DNA from: Lysobacter enzymogenes
GTDB taxonomy: Bacteria; Pseudomonadota; Gammaproteobacteria; Xanthomonadales; Xanthomonadaceae
Direction of reading: 5' to 3'
Length of the DNA stretch: 64,000 nucleotides
Assembly (NCBI RefSeq): GCF_017355525.1
Contig: NZ_CP067395.1
Location: 992,001-1,056,000, forward strand
Both the position numbers and the translations under genes were made by a program. Every line of letters starts with the position of its first letter. The first letter of the stretch is position 1. Below the pieces are notes generated by a model. That model saw only the letters and a program-made list of their open reading frames with translations. It was not told where the DNA came from and did no database searches. Shown one piece after another: positions 1 through 8,600 of the stretch.

Positions 1-110
1 CGATGTTTCGGGTTCCCTTGACGCCATCGCAGCGCGACGACGGCATTCGATCCGCAGCGATCCGGAGCGCGTGCGCGGCAGCGCGCCGATCGCCGCGCTG
101 AACGCCGCCG

Positions 111-136
111 GCAACCTTCCTACACCGGAAGGTTGC
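111..136. promoter_or_regulatory. perfect 10-bp palindrome upstream of the cop operon, CueR-operator-like
   Basis: The arms GCAACCTTCC (111-120) and GGAAGGTTGC (127-136) are perfect reverse complements separated by TACACC. The core ACCTTCC/GGAAGGT matches the half-sites of CueR-type (MerR family) copper operators, and the site lies about 75 bases before copL. CueR sites normally have a 7-base spacer and here it is 6, so a related regulator or an mRNA hairpin is also possible. I see no convincing -35/-10 pair around it. The rest of 1-200 shows no gene I can support. Confidence 0.5.
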
Positions 137-208
137 ACGGCCGTCGCAGATTGAGGGCACAATGGCGCCCGTTCCGGTGTCCGCCACCGCCTCGCCGCCG
201 TTTTGCGC

Positions 209-661
209 ATGCCCTTTCTTTCGCTGCTGTTGCGTCTGTCGCTGATCGTCGCGTTGAGCCTCAACGGCTACGCGTCGGCGGCGATGATCGCCAGCGGCGG
301 GCACGCGATGGGTCCGCGCGTGGCCGCGGCGACCGTGCCGGCGAAGGCCGAGATGGCCGACTGCCACGAAGGCATGGACATGGCCGCGATGGCGCAGGCC
401 GACACCGCCGCCGCGCACCCGAGCGCGCCGGCTCAAGCCGGCAAACACCCCGCCGGGCATTCCGGCGACCCCGCCGCGCCGCACGACGGCGATTGCTGCG
501 GCAAGTTCGCCTGCCAGTGCGATTGCCTGCAGGCGGCCAGCATCGCCCACGCGATCGTGCCGCTGCCGCCGGGCCTGGACTCGGTCGCGCCGGCCCTGCC
601 CACGCCGCAGGCCCCGCCGAGCGGCGTGCTGAGCCTGCCGATCCGCCCACCCATCGCCTGA
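209..661 (+). CDS. copL: CopL-like metal-binding regulatory protein of the copper operon
   Basis: Small exported His/Met/Cys-rich protein of about 150 residues. A signal peptide covers roughly residues 1-25 (MPFLSLLLRLSLIVALSLNG, then YASA). The mature part has Met/His clusters (DCHEGMDMAAMAQ) and a Cys cluster (DCCGKFACQCDC) able to bind copper. In Xanthomonas copL precedes copAB and is needed for copper-induced expression, which matches the order here. An in-frame TTG lies 6 bases upstream of the chosen ATG; neither has a clear ribosome binding site. The family name rests on signal peptide, composition and position, so the mechanism is not visible from the sequence. Confidence 0.8.
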   Translation: MPFLSLLLRLSLIVALSLNGYASAAMIASGGHAMGPRVAAATVPAKAEMADCHEGMDMAAMAQADTAAAHPSAPAQAGKHPAGHSGDPAAPHDGDCCGKFACQCDCLQAASIAHAIVPLPPGLDSVAPALPTPQAPPSGVLSLPIRPPIA

Positions 662-827
662 ACGCGCGCCCGGCCGGCGGATGCCCGGCCCACGGCCCGT
701 CCGCGCGCGTGCAACGCGCGCGGCATCGCGGCCGTCCGCCCGCAGCGACGCGGCGGCGCCCCTGGCGCTTGCCCCGCGCGCGTCCCACCGCGAGACTGAT
801 CGCGGATCTTCCCAACGGAAGGCTTCC

Positions 828-2699
828 ATGAAATTGCCCGTATTCCCGTTCGGCGCCCCCGCAGTCGCGGCGTCGGCGCTCGACAGTCCCGGCCGCCGCC
901 GTTTCGTCGCCGGCCTCGCCGCCGGCGGCGCCATCGCCGGCAGCGGCCTGTGGCGCGGCGCGTCCGCCGCGCCGATGGCGCATACCCCGCGCGTGCTCAG
1001 CGGCACCGAATTCGATCTCGACATCGGCGCCACCCAGGTCAACTTCACCGGCCGCGTGCGTCCGGCCGTCACCGTCAACGGCAGCCTGCCCGCGCCGATC
1101 CTGCGCTGGCGCGAAGGCGACACCGTGACCCTGCGCGTGGCCAACCGCGTGCGCGAAGGCATGACCTCGATCCATTGGCACGGCCTGATCCTGCCGGCCA
1201 ACATGGACGGCGTGCCCGGCCTGAGCTTCGACGGCATCCGCCCCGGCGAAAGCTACGTCTACCGCTTCCGCGTCGGCCAGTCCGGCACCTACTGGTACCA
1301 CAGCCATTCGCTGTTCCAGGAACAGGCCGGCCTGTACGGCGCGATCGTGATCGATCCGCGCGAACCGCATCCCTACCGCTACGACCGCGAGCACGTGCTG
1401 CTGCTGTCGGACTGGACCGACCTGGAACCGGCCGCGCTGTTCCACCGGCTCAAGCAGATGTCCAGCTACGACAACTACTACAAGCGCACCGTCGGCGACG
1501 CGCTGCGCGACGTGCGTGACAAGGGCCTGGCCGCGACCCTGCGCGACCGCGGCGAATGGGGCCGCATGCGCATGACCCCGACCGACCTGTCCGACGTCAA
1601 CGGCCATACGTACACCTATCTGCTCAACGGCGCGACGCCCGCCGGCAACTGGACCGGCCTGTTCAAGCCCGGCGAGAAGGTGCTGCTGCGCTTCGTCAAC
1701 GGCTCGGCGATGACCTACTTCGACGTGCGCATCCCCGGCCTGAAGATGACCGTGGTCGCCGCCGACGGCCAACCAGTGCATCCGGTCAGCGTCGACGAGT
1801 TCCGCATCGCGGTCGCCGAAACCTACGACGTGCTGGTCGAACCTTCGGGCCAGGACGCCTACACCATCTTCTGCCAGGACAACGCCCGCACCGGCTATGT
1901 GCGCGGCACCCTGGCCGTGCGCGAAGGCCTGGAAGCGGAGGTGCCGCGCACCGATCCGCGACCGCTGCTGACGATGGACGACATGGGCCACGGCGGCATG
2001 GGCGGCCACGGCGGGCACGACATGTCGAACATGAAAGGCATGGAAGGCGGCTGCGGCGGCAACATGTCCGGCGGCGGCATGAGCGGCGGCAAGTCCAAGG
2101 GCATGGAAGGCGGTTGCGGCGCGAGCATGCACGGCGCAGGCGCGAAGGCCGGGAGCATGGCCGGCATGGATCAAGGCGCGATGAACTCCGCGCCCGGCGG
2201 CGACCCGCGCCTGATCGACATGCGCGCGATGAGCGTGTCGCCCAAGCTCGACGACCCCGGCATCGGCCTGCGCGGCAACGGCCGCAAGGTGCTGACTTAC
2301 TCCGACTTGCACAGCGTATTCGCCGATCCCGACGGCCGCGAGCCCGGGCGCGAGATCGAGCTGCACCTCACCGGCCACATGGAGAAGTTCGCCTGGTCGT
2401 TCGACGGGCAGAAGTTCATGGGCGCCGAACCCATCCGGCTGACCTACGGCGAGCGTCTGCGCATCGTCCTGGTCAACGACACCATGATGACCCACCCGAT
2501 CCACCTGCACGGGCTGTGGAGCGACCTGGAGAACGATAAGCAGGAGTTCCAGGTGCGCAAGCACACCATCGACATGCCGCCGGGAACCCGCCGCAGCTAC
2601 CGCGTGCGCGCCGACGCGCTCGGCCGCTGGGCCTTCCACTGCCATCTGCTGTACCACATGGAAGCGGGAATGATGCGCGAAGTGAGGGTCGAAGAATGA
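828..2699 (+). CDS. copA: CopA, periplasmic copper-resistance multicopper oxidase
   Basis: Multicopper oxidase of 623 residues, thought to oxidise or sequester Cu(I) in the periplasm. A Tat signal is visible (GRRRFVAGLAAGG, about residues 23-35). Copper ligands occur in the usual order: HWHGL near 117, WYHSH near 157, HPIHLHG near 556 and HCHLLYHMEAGM near 604. A Met/Gly/His-rich insert (about 385-455, with GHGGMGGHGGHDM and repeated MEGGCG) is typical of CopA from copper-resistance operons. The start at ATG 828 follows AACGGAAGG and fits the signal peptide; the frame is open further upstream. The stop overlaps the copB start (ATGA), indicating translational coupling. Confidence 0.95.
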   Translation: MKLPVFPFGAPAVAASALDSPGRRRFVAGLAAGGAIAGSGLWRGASAAPMAHTPRVLSGTEFDLDIGATQVNFTGRVRPAVTVNGSLPAPILRWREGDTVTLRVANRVREGMTSIHWHGLILPANMDGVPGLSFDGIRPGESYVYRFRVGQSGTYWYHSHSLFQEQAGLYGAIVIDPREPHPYRYDREHVLLLSDWTDLEPAALFHRLKQMSSYDNYYKRTVGDALRDVRDKGLAATLRDRGEWGRMRMTPTDLSDVNGHTYTYLLNGATPAGNWTGLFKPGEKVLLRFVNGSAMTYFDVRIPGLKMTVVAADGQPVHPVSVDEFRIAVAETYDVLVEPSGQDAYTIFCQDNARTGYVRGTLAVREGLEAEVPRTDPRPLLTMDDMGHGGMGGHGGHDMSNMKGMEGGCGGNMSGGGMSGGKSKGMEGGCGASMHGAGAKAGSMAGMDQGAMNSAPGGDPRLIDMRAMSVSPKLDDPGIGLRGNGRKVLTYSDLHSVFADPDGREPGREIELHLTGHMEKFAWSFDGQKFMGAEPIRLTYGERLRIVLVNDTMMTHPIHLHGLWSDLENDKQEFQVRKHTIDMPPGTRRSYRVRADALGRWAFHCHLLYHMEAGMMREVRVEE

Positions 2700-3826
2700 A
2701 GACCTTCGCTACCCTGCCCCGCTCCGCGCTGGCCTTGGCGCTGTCGCTGCCGTTCGCGGGCATCGCCGTCGCCCAGCAGCACAATCATGGCGCGCCTGCG
2801 GCCGCGATGGATCATTCGGCCATGGACCATTCGCAGATGGGCCATGCGCAGAAACAGCCCGCCACGAAGAAAGCCGGCGCGCGGCCCAAGCAAGCCGCGG
2901 CGGACAGCGCGCCGCTCGATCATGCGCAGATGGACCATTCCAAGATGGGCCACTCGGCCGACGGCGATTCCGCGAAGCCGAACGACGCGGACGCGGCGAG
3001 CGGCGAGCCCGCTGCGATGGACCATTCGCAGATGGACGACTCCAAGATGGACCATTCGAAAATGGACCACGCCGCGATGGGCCACGCGCCGCCGCGCGCC
3101 GACGCGACCGCGCAACCGCGCGAGCCGATCCCCGCGGTCACCGACGCCGACCGCATCGCCGCGTTCCCGCCGATCAGCCTGCACATGCAGCACGCGCCCG
3201 AGTTCAACCACATGATCGTCGTCAACCGGCTGGAAGCGGTCGACGCCGATCGCGGCAGCGCCCAGGCCTGGGAAGGCCAGGCCTGGTTCGGCAGCGACAC
3301 CGATCGCCTGTGGCTGCGCAGCGAAGGCGAGCGCGAGCGAGGCCGCACCGAATCGGCCAACCTGGAAGCGCTGTACGGCCGCGCGATCTCGCCGTGGTGG
3401 GACGTGGTCGCCGGCGTGCGCCACGACTTCCGTCCGCAGCGCGGGCAAAGCTGGGCCGCGTTCGGCGTGCAGGGCCTGTCGCCGTACAAGTTCGAGGTCT
3501 CCGCCACCGCCTACCTCGGCGAGCGCGGGCAGACGGCGTTGAACCTGGAAGCCGAGTACGAATTGCTGCTGACCAACCGCCTGATCCTGCAGCCGCTGGT
3601 CGAGGTCGAGTTCTACGGCAAGGACGATCCGCGCCGCGAGACCGGCGCGGGACTGAGCACGGCCGAGGCCGGCCTGCGCCTGCGTTACGAGATCAGCCGC
3701 AAGTTCGCGCCGTACGTCGGCGTGAGCTGGGAGCGCGCGTTCGGCGACACCGCCGATTACCGCCGCGCGCACGGCGAGCGGGTCGAGGACACGCGCCTGG
3801 TCGCCGGCGTGCGGCTGTGGTTTTGA
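2696..3826 (+). CDS. copB: CopB, outer-membrane copper resistance protein
   Basis: CopB family, 376 residues, expected in the outer membrane as a copper-binding beta-barrel. A signal peptide (MKTFATLPRSALALALSLPF, cleaved near AVAQQ) precedes a His/Met-rich region (about residues 30-140) with many MDHSxM-type units such as MDHSAMDHSQMGHAQ, presumed copper sites. From about residue 155 to the end is the conserved CopB domain, rich in alternating aromatic strands and ending in LWF, as for barrel proteins. It overlaps copA by four bases and is followed 12 bases later by a cytochrome gene, so the operon is continuous. The repeat number is likely variable between strains. Confidence 0.93.
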   Translation: MKTFATLPRSALALALSLPFAGIAVAQQHNHGAPAAAMDHSAMDHSQMGHAQKQPATKKAGARPKQAAADSAPLDHAQMDHSKMGHSADGDSAKPNDADAASGEPAAMDHSQMDDSKMDHSKMDHAAMGHAPPRADATAQPREPIPAVTDADRIAAFPPISLHMQHAPEFNHMIVVNRLEAVDADRGSAQAWEGQAWFGSDTDRLWLRSEGERERGRTESANLEALYGRAISPWWDVVAGVRHDFRPQRGQSWAAFGVQGLSPYKFEVSATAYLGERGQTALNLEAEYELLLTNRLILQPLVEVEFYGKDDPRRETGAGLSTAEAGLRLRYEISRKFAPYVGVSWERAFGDTADYRRAHGERVEDTRLVAGVRLWF

Positions 3827-3838
3827 AGGAGCGCGCGC

Positions 3839-4648
3839 ATGAACGCACTGCTTCGAACCGGCCTGCGGCTCGGCGGCGCGGCCGTGGCCGCGGGCGCCGC
3901 CGGCGCGGCGCTGTTGTGGTCGGGCGTCTATGACGTCGGCGCCGACGCGGCGCATACGCGGCCGGTGTACGCGTTGCTCGAGTACGCGCGCGAGCGCTCG
4001 GTGGCGGTGCGCGCCGGCGCGCTGACGGTGCCGGCCGGCCTCGACGACGCCGAACGCGTGCGCCGCGGCGCCGGCAACTACGCGGCGATGTGCGCGGGCT
4101 GCCATCTGACGCCGGAGGCCGGCCCGAGCGAGTTGTCGCGCGGGCTGTATCCGGCGCCGCCGAACCTGTCGCAGCGCGAGGTCGATGCCGCGTCCGCGTT
4201 CTGGACGATCAAGCACGGCATCAAGGCCTCGGGCATGCCGGCCTGGGGCGGCAGCATGGACGACGCCCACGTGTGGGATCTGGTCGCGTTCCTCGGCCGC
4301 CTGCCTTCGCTGGACGCGCAGGGGTATCGCGAACTGGTCACGCGCAGCGACGGACATTCGCACGGCGGCGGCGAGAGCATGCCGGGGCATGACCACGAAG
4401 GCGGCCATCCGCATGCTGCGGGCGCGGCGCACGCGCACGACGCGGCGGGGCCCGCAGTTGCGAAGCCGCAAGACGCGGTCGGCGCTCAGGCGGATCGGCA
4501 TGACGATGCGGATGCGGCGAGCGCGCATGGGCAACGGCATGAGCGCGAGACGATATCGGCTCCGGCGAAGACCCGCGACCCGCCGCGGCCGGACGCCTCC
4601 GCTCCGCCGACGCACGAGCACGCCGACGGGCATTCGCACCAGCACTGA
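3839..4648 (+). CDS. c-type cytochrome with histidine-rich tail, cop operon
   Basis: Protein of 269 residues with an N-terminal hydrophobic segment (about 9-30, likely an uncleaved anchor) and one haem c site CAGCH near residues 84-88 followed by a typical class I cytochrome c core. The methionine ligand is probably in the KASGMPAWGGSM segment. From about residue 165 to the end the protein is a His/Asp-rich tail (SDGHSHGGG, GHDHEGGHPH, HEHADGHSHQH) that should bind metal. It follows copB by 12 bases with GAAGGAG as ribosome binding site. In this context it may pass electrons from copper oxidation or buffer copper; that role is inference. Confidence 0.85.
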   Translation: MNALLRTGLRLGGAAVAAGAAGAALLWSGVYDVGADAAHTRPVYALLEYARERSVAVRAGALTVPAGLDDAERVRRGAGNYAAMCAGCHLTPEAGPSELSRGLYPAPPNLSQREVDAASAFWTIKHGIKASGMPAWGGSMDDAHVWDLVAFLGRLPSLDAQGYRELVTRSDGHSHGGGESMPGHDHEGGHPHAAGAAHAHDAAGPAVAKPQDAVGAQADRHDDADAASAHGQRHERETISAPAKTRDPPRPDASAPPTHEHADGHSHQH

Positions 4649-4657
4649 ACGGCGAGG

Positions 4658-4684
4658 ACCGGCTCCGTCGACAACGGAGCCGGT
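4658..4684 (+). terminator. strong hairpin after the cop operon
   Basis: Perfect 11-bp stem ACCGGCTCCGT (4658-4668) / ACGGAGCCGGT (4674-4684) with a 5-base loop, starting 10 bases after the cytochrome stop. There is no T-run after it, so termination may be imperfect or Rho-assisted. Confidence 0.55.
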
Positions 4685-4856
4685 CCGGGCGAGGCCTTGC
4701 GTGCGCAGGCGAACGGCGTCGGGCCAGCAGCCCTGGCCGCAACCGGTCCTGTCGCAGCTTGCGCCTGGGTCTTCAGGCCCGCAGCCCGTGGGCCGGCCCC
4801 ACCACGACTCCGCCGGGCCCGGATAAACCGAGCACTTCGTCGCACTCCGGCGCGGC

Positions 4857-4885
4857 TTGGGCCCTCACGGCCTGGAGGCTATGAT
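4857..4885 (+). promoter_or_regulatory. sigma-70-type promoter for the 4922 gene
   Basis: TTGGGC (4857-4862) and TATGAT (4880-4885) are separated by exactly 17 bases, about 35 bases before the ATG at 4922. Predicted transcription start is near 4892. Confidence 0.5.
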
Positions 4886-4921
4886 GCCGTTCAAGCCATC
4901 CGTGCGGCCAAGGAGCCTGCC

Positions 4922-5350
4922 ATGTCGATCAACTCCAAGGCCCGCCGCGACGCCAAAAAACGCAAACTCGAGCGCGCCCGCAACGCCGCACCGGCCGCGC
5001 CCAACATCGAACCGCACGCCGAACTGCGCGACGCCGAAGGCCGCCTGCTCGGCGGCATCGTCCGCCGCGACGGCGAATGGACCCTGGGCCTGGGCGGCCG
5101 CATCGTCGGCGGCTCCGAAAGCGCGGCGCGGGTGCTGGCCCTGCTCGAACGCGCCGCCGCCCTGCACCGCCGCGACGGCGCCCAGGTCAGCCTCGGCTGC
5201 TCCAGCGCCCTGCGCACCGCCGCCGACCGCGAACTCGCCGAGCGCGGCGTCAGCTTCGACCAGTTCCGCGAAGAACTTGAGAAAGAACTGGCGATCGACC
5301 CTCCGCCGTCGCTGAACCTCGTCGCCGACGGCAGCAGCGCGCGGCACTGA
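4922..5350 (+). CDS. conserved protein of unknown function, 142 aa
   Basis: A small soluble protein with no signal peptide or membrane segment. The N-terminus is strongly basic (SINSKARRDAKKRKLERARN), the middle is Gly-rich (DGEWTLGLGGRIVGGSESAARV) and the C-terminal half is helical and acidic (FDQFREELEKELAID). The start is supported by AAGGAG at 4910-4915 and by a good promoter upstream; the frame is open further upstream but without either signal. I do not recognise a named domain. The basic N-terminus could contact nucleic acid, but that is only a suggestion. Confidence 0.75.
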   Translation: MSINSKARRDAKKRKLERARNAAPAAPNIEPHAELRDAEGRLLGGIVRRDGEWTLGLGGRIVGGSESAARVLALLERAAALHRRDGAQVSLGCSSALRTAADRELAERGVSFDQFREELEKELAIDPPPSLNLVADGSSARH

Positions 5351-5401
5351 CGCCCGGCCTTTCGGTCGCCGCGCAGGTCGCGTCCCCTCGCCGCAACCGC
5401 G

Positions 5402-5626
5402 CCGCCGCAACAACCCACTCCCTGTAGGAGCGACGCAAGTCGCGACCACGCCAACCCAACCGCGACGAAACCCGCGCCGCACGCGCACTGTCGCAGTCTC
5501 GGCTCGCGCCGCTCCGCCGCAACAACCCACTCCCTGTAGGAGCGACGCAAGTCGCGACCGCGCCAACCCAACTGCGACGAAACCCGCGCCGCACGCGCAC
5601 TATCGCAGTCGCGGCTCACGCCGCTC
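5402..5626. repeat. two tandem 112-bp copies of a xanthomonad REP-like element
   Basis: Copy 1 is 5402-5513 and copy 2 starts at 5514, an exact 112-base period with only a few differences. Each contains GTAGGAGCGACGCAAGTCGC and, facing it at the other end, the opposite-strand form of the same element (GCGGCTCACGCCGCTCCCAC in copy 2). This head-to-head arrangement is typical of REP-like intergenic elements common in Xanthomonadaceae. It fills the gap between two convergent genes. Confidence 0.8.
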
Positions 5627-5662
5627 CCACAGCCGCTTGGCGCAACAACGCACTTAGAAGCC

Positions 5663-8600
5663 CTAACCCCGCTCCGCCAGCGCCTGCCAACGCCGCCGCA
5701 ACGCATCCAGCTCGTCCAGCAACGCGCGCACCGCCGCAGCCGATTCGCGCATGGGACCCTGCGCCAGCCGCGCTTCCAGCGCCTGCGCGCGCTGCGCGAC
5801 CGGCGCGTCGAACAAGGCGATCGCGCCGGCGCAACGGTGCAGCGCGCGCGCCAGCGCGGCGCCGTCCTGGGCCAGCAGCGCCGCGGCGATGTCGGCGCGT
5901 TCGCGCGGCAGTTCGCGCAGCAGCACCGGCAACGCGGAACGCAGCAGCGGCGCGACGTTCGAGCCGCTGCCGCCGCGCGCCGCCGCGCCGGGCAGCCAGC
6001 GCTGCACGATCCGCTCGAGCTCGGCGAGCTGCATCGGCTTGATCAGCCAATCGTCCATGCCGGCGACCCGGCAGCGTTCGATCTGCTCGGGCAAGGCGCT
6101 GGCGGTGATCGCCACGATCGGCAGCCGCGCCCGGCCGCCACGCGCTTCGCGCTCGCGGATCGCGCGCGCCAGCGCGTAACCGTCGAGCTCCGGCATGCGG
6201 CAATCGCTGAGCAACAAGCGGTAATCGCCCGCGTCCAGCGCCGCCAGGGCTTCGCGCCCGTTGGCGCAAATGCGGCTGGCGAGGCCCAGCTCCAGCAACT
6301 GGCGGCGGATCAGCTCCTGGTTGACCGGGCTGTCCTCGGCGACCAGGATCCTCGCGCCGCCCGCCACCGAAGCGGCCGCCGCCCGCCGCGGCGCGCGCGC
6401 GCGCGCCGCAGCCGGATCGCACGCCCAGTCGCAGGCGCGCTGCACATGCAGGAACAGCAGCGGATCGGCTTGCAACAGATAACTGTCCGACCCGCCGACG
6501 CCGGCGCGGGCGACCCGGATCAAATCGGCGCCGCCCGGCTGCGTGCCGACAAGACCCGCATCGCCCGAACCCGCGCCTGCGTCCTCGAAACTCAGCTCGA
6601 CGCAATCCTCGTCCGCCCGCTGCGGCGCCGGCGCCAGCGCCGCCAGCCAGTGCCGCAGCGCGTCGGCGCGCCGCGCGTCGCTGAGCCTCACCGCGACGCG
6701 CAGCGGCGCCGGCGATGTGTGCGGCGCCGCGCCCGACACCGCGGCGCGCAGCGGCAGCGCCAGGGTCGCGCGCGTGCCCTCGCCTTCGCGGCTGTCCAGG
6801 CGGATCTGCCCGCCCATCAGCTCGACCAGCTGACGGCAGATCCACAGCCCGAGCCCGGTGCCGCCGAAACGCTGCGAGGTGCTGTCCTCGCCCTGGCGGA
6901 AGGGTTCGAACGCGCGCCGCAACTGGCTCGGGTCCATGCCGATGCCGGTGTCGCCGACTTCGATCTCCAGGCGCTGGCCGCGCACGCGCAGGTCCACCCA
7001 CACCCGCCCGCGCTCGGTGAACTTGACCGCGTTGCCGAGCAGGTTCAACAGCACCTGGCGCAGCCGCAGCGGATCGCCGAGCACCGCTTCGGGCACCGCC
7101 GCGTCGACCCGCAAGTCCAGGCGCAGGCCCTTGTTGCGGCAGCCCGCGGCCGCGTGCATCGCCACCGCGTCGGCCAGCGCGCGCGGCCGCAGCGGCGCCA
7201 GTTCGACCCGCAGTTGGCCTTCTTCGATCCGCGTCGCATCCAGGATGTCGTCGAGCAAGCGTTGCAAGGCCTGCGCCGAATCGCGCATGTGGTCGAGCAA
7301 GGCCTCCTGGTCCGGGTCCAGCGGCGAGCGCTCCAGCAGTTCCAGCATGCCGACCATGCCGCCCATCGGCGTGCGGATCTCGTGGCTCATCGCCGCCAGG
7401 AACCGCGACTTGGCCCGGGTCGCGGCTTCGGCCTGCTCTTTGGCCCGGGCCAGCGCCCGCGCCTGCAGGTGGACATCGGTGACGTCGACGAAGTAGCCGG
7501 TGTAGCCGGCCTCGGCGCGTTCCTCGCCGGGCTGCTGCGGCCGCGGCAGCGCGCTGACCCGGACCCAGCGCCACTCGCCGGCGTTGCCGCACACGCGGAA
7601 GTCGGCGTGCACGCCGCTCATGGTCCGCGCCGCGGCCGAGATCGCCTTGCGCAGCCCGGCCCGGTCGTCGACGTGGACGCGCGCGAACAGCACCCGCGAA
7701 TCGGCGACCACGCGATCGCCGTCGACGCCGAACAGCAGATCCGCGCGCCCGGTCAGATACGGAAAGCGGATCTGGCCGTTGGCCGCGCGCCGCGCCTTGA
7801 ACACCACGCCGGGCAGATTGCGCGCGACCTCGCGCAGCTTGCGGTCGACCGCCTCGCGGCGGCGCGATTCGCGGCGCAGGCGCACATAGAACGCGGCGAT
7901 CACGGCGATCGCCAGCAGCGCCACCGCCACGATCGCCAGCACCCGGTCCCACGGCAGGCCGTAGCTGTAGCGCGTGGCCACCCAGTGGTCGTGGATGCGC
8001 TGGCGCTCGGCCTCCGACAGCGCGTCGAGTTGCTGGTCGATCATGTCGATCAGCGGCGCGAGGCGACGGTCGGCGGCGAACGCCAATTCCAGTTCCAGTC
8101 CGGTCGGCGCCAGCTGCAGTTCGCCGGGCCGGTACCGGGTTTGCAGCAGGCGGTCGATCCCGGCCAGATCGCCGATGTGCGCGTCGACCCGTCCCGCGCC
8201 CAGCAGCTTCAGCCCTTCTTCGTTGCCGGCGACGCAGATCAGCCGCGCATCGGGGGCGGCGCGAAGCACGGCCGGCCCGCTCGACTTCAGCGAACCGACC
8301 GAAACCAGCTTGCCGGACAGCGATTCCAGACCGACCGCCAGCGGCGCCCCGGCCCGGGTCGCGATCACCAGCGGGGTGCGCTCGAACGGCTGGCTGTAGA
8401 CCCAGTGCGCGCCGGCCAGGCCGCCGACCGGCACCACGCCGAGTTCGGCGCGATGCCCGGCCATCGCCGCGATCGCGCCGCGCTGGCCCGGGTCGAGCGC
8501 GTAATCGAAACTCAGGCCGAGACGGTCCTCGACCAGGCGCGCATAGTCCACGGCGATGCCGGCCGGCTCGCCGTCGCTGTCGCGCATCGACATCGGCGCG

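Noticed and set aside
1..110. Left-edge coding fragment
   Set aside because: I could not find a frame with a convincing protein, stop or family match; left as unannotated.
261..2657. Very long ORF on the minus strand opposite copA
   Set aside because: High-GC shadow: composition is that of antisense frames and it covers three real genes with clear motifs on the other strand. The same applies to most other long antisense ORFs, such as 5837-9691 and 38239-43323.
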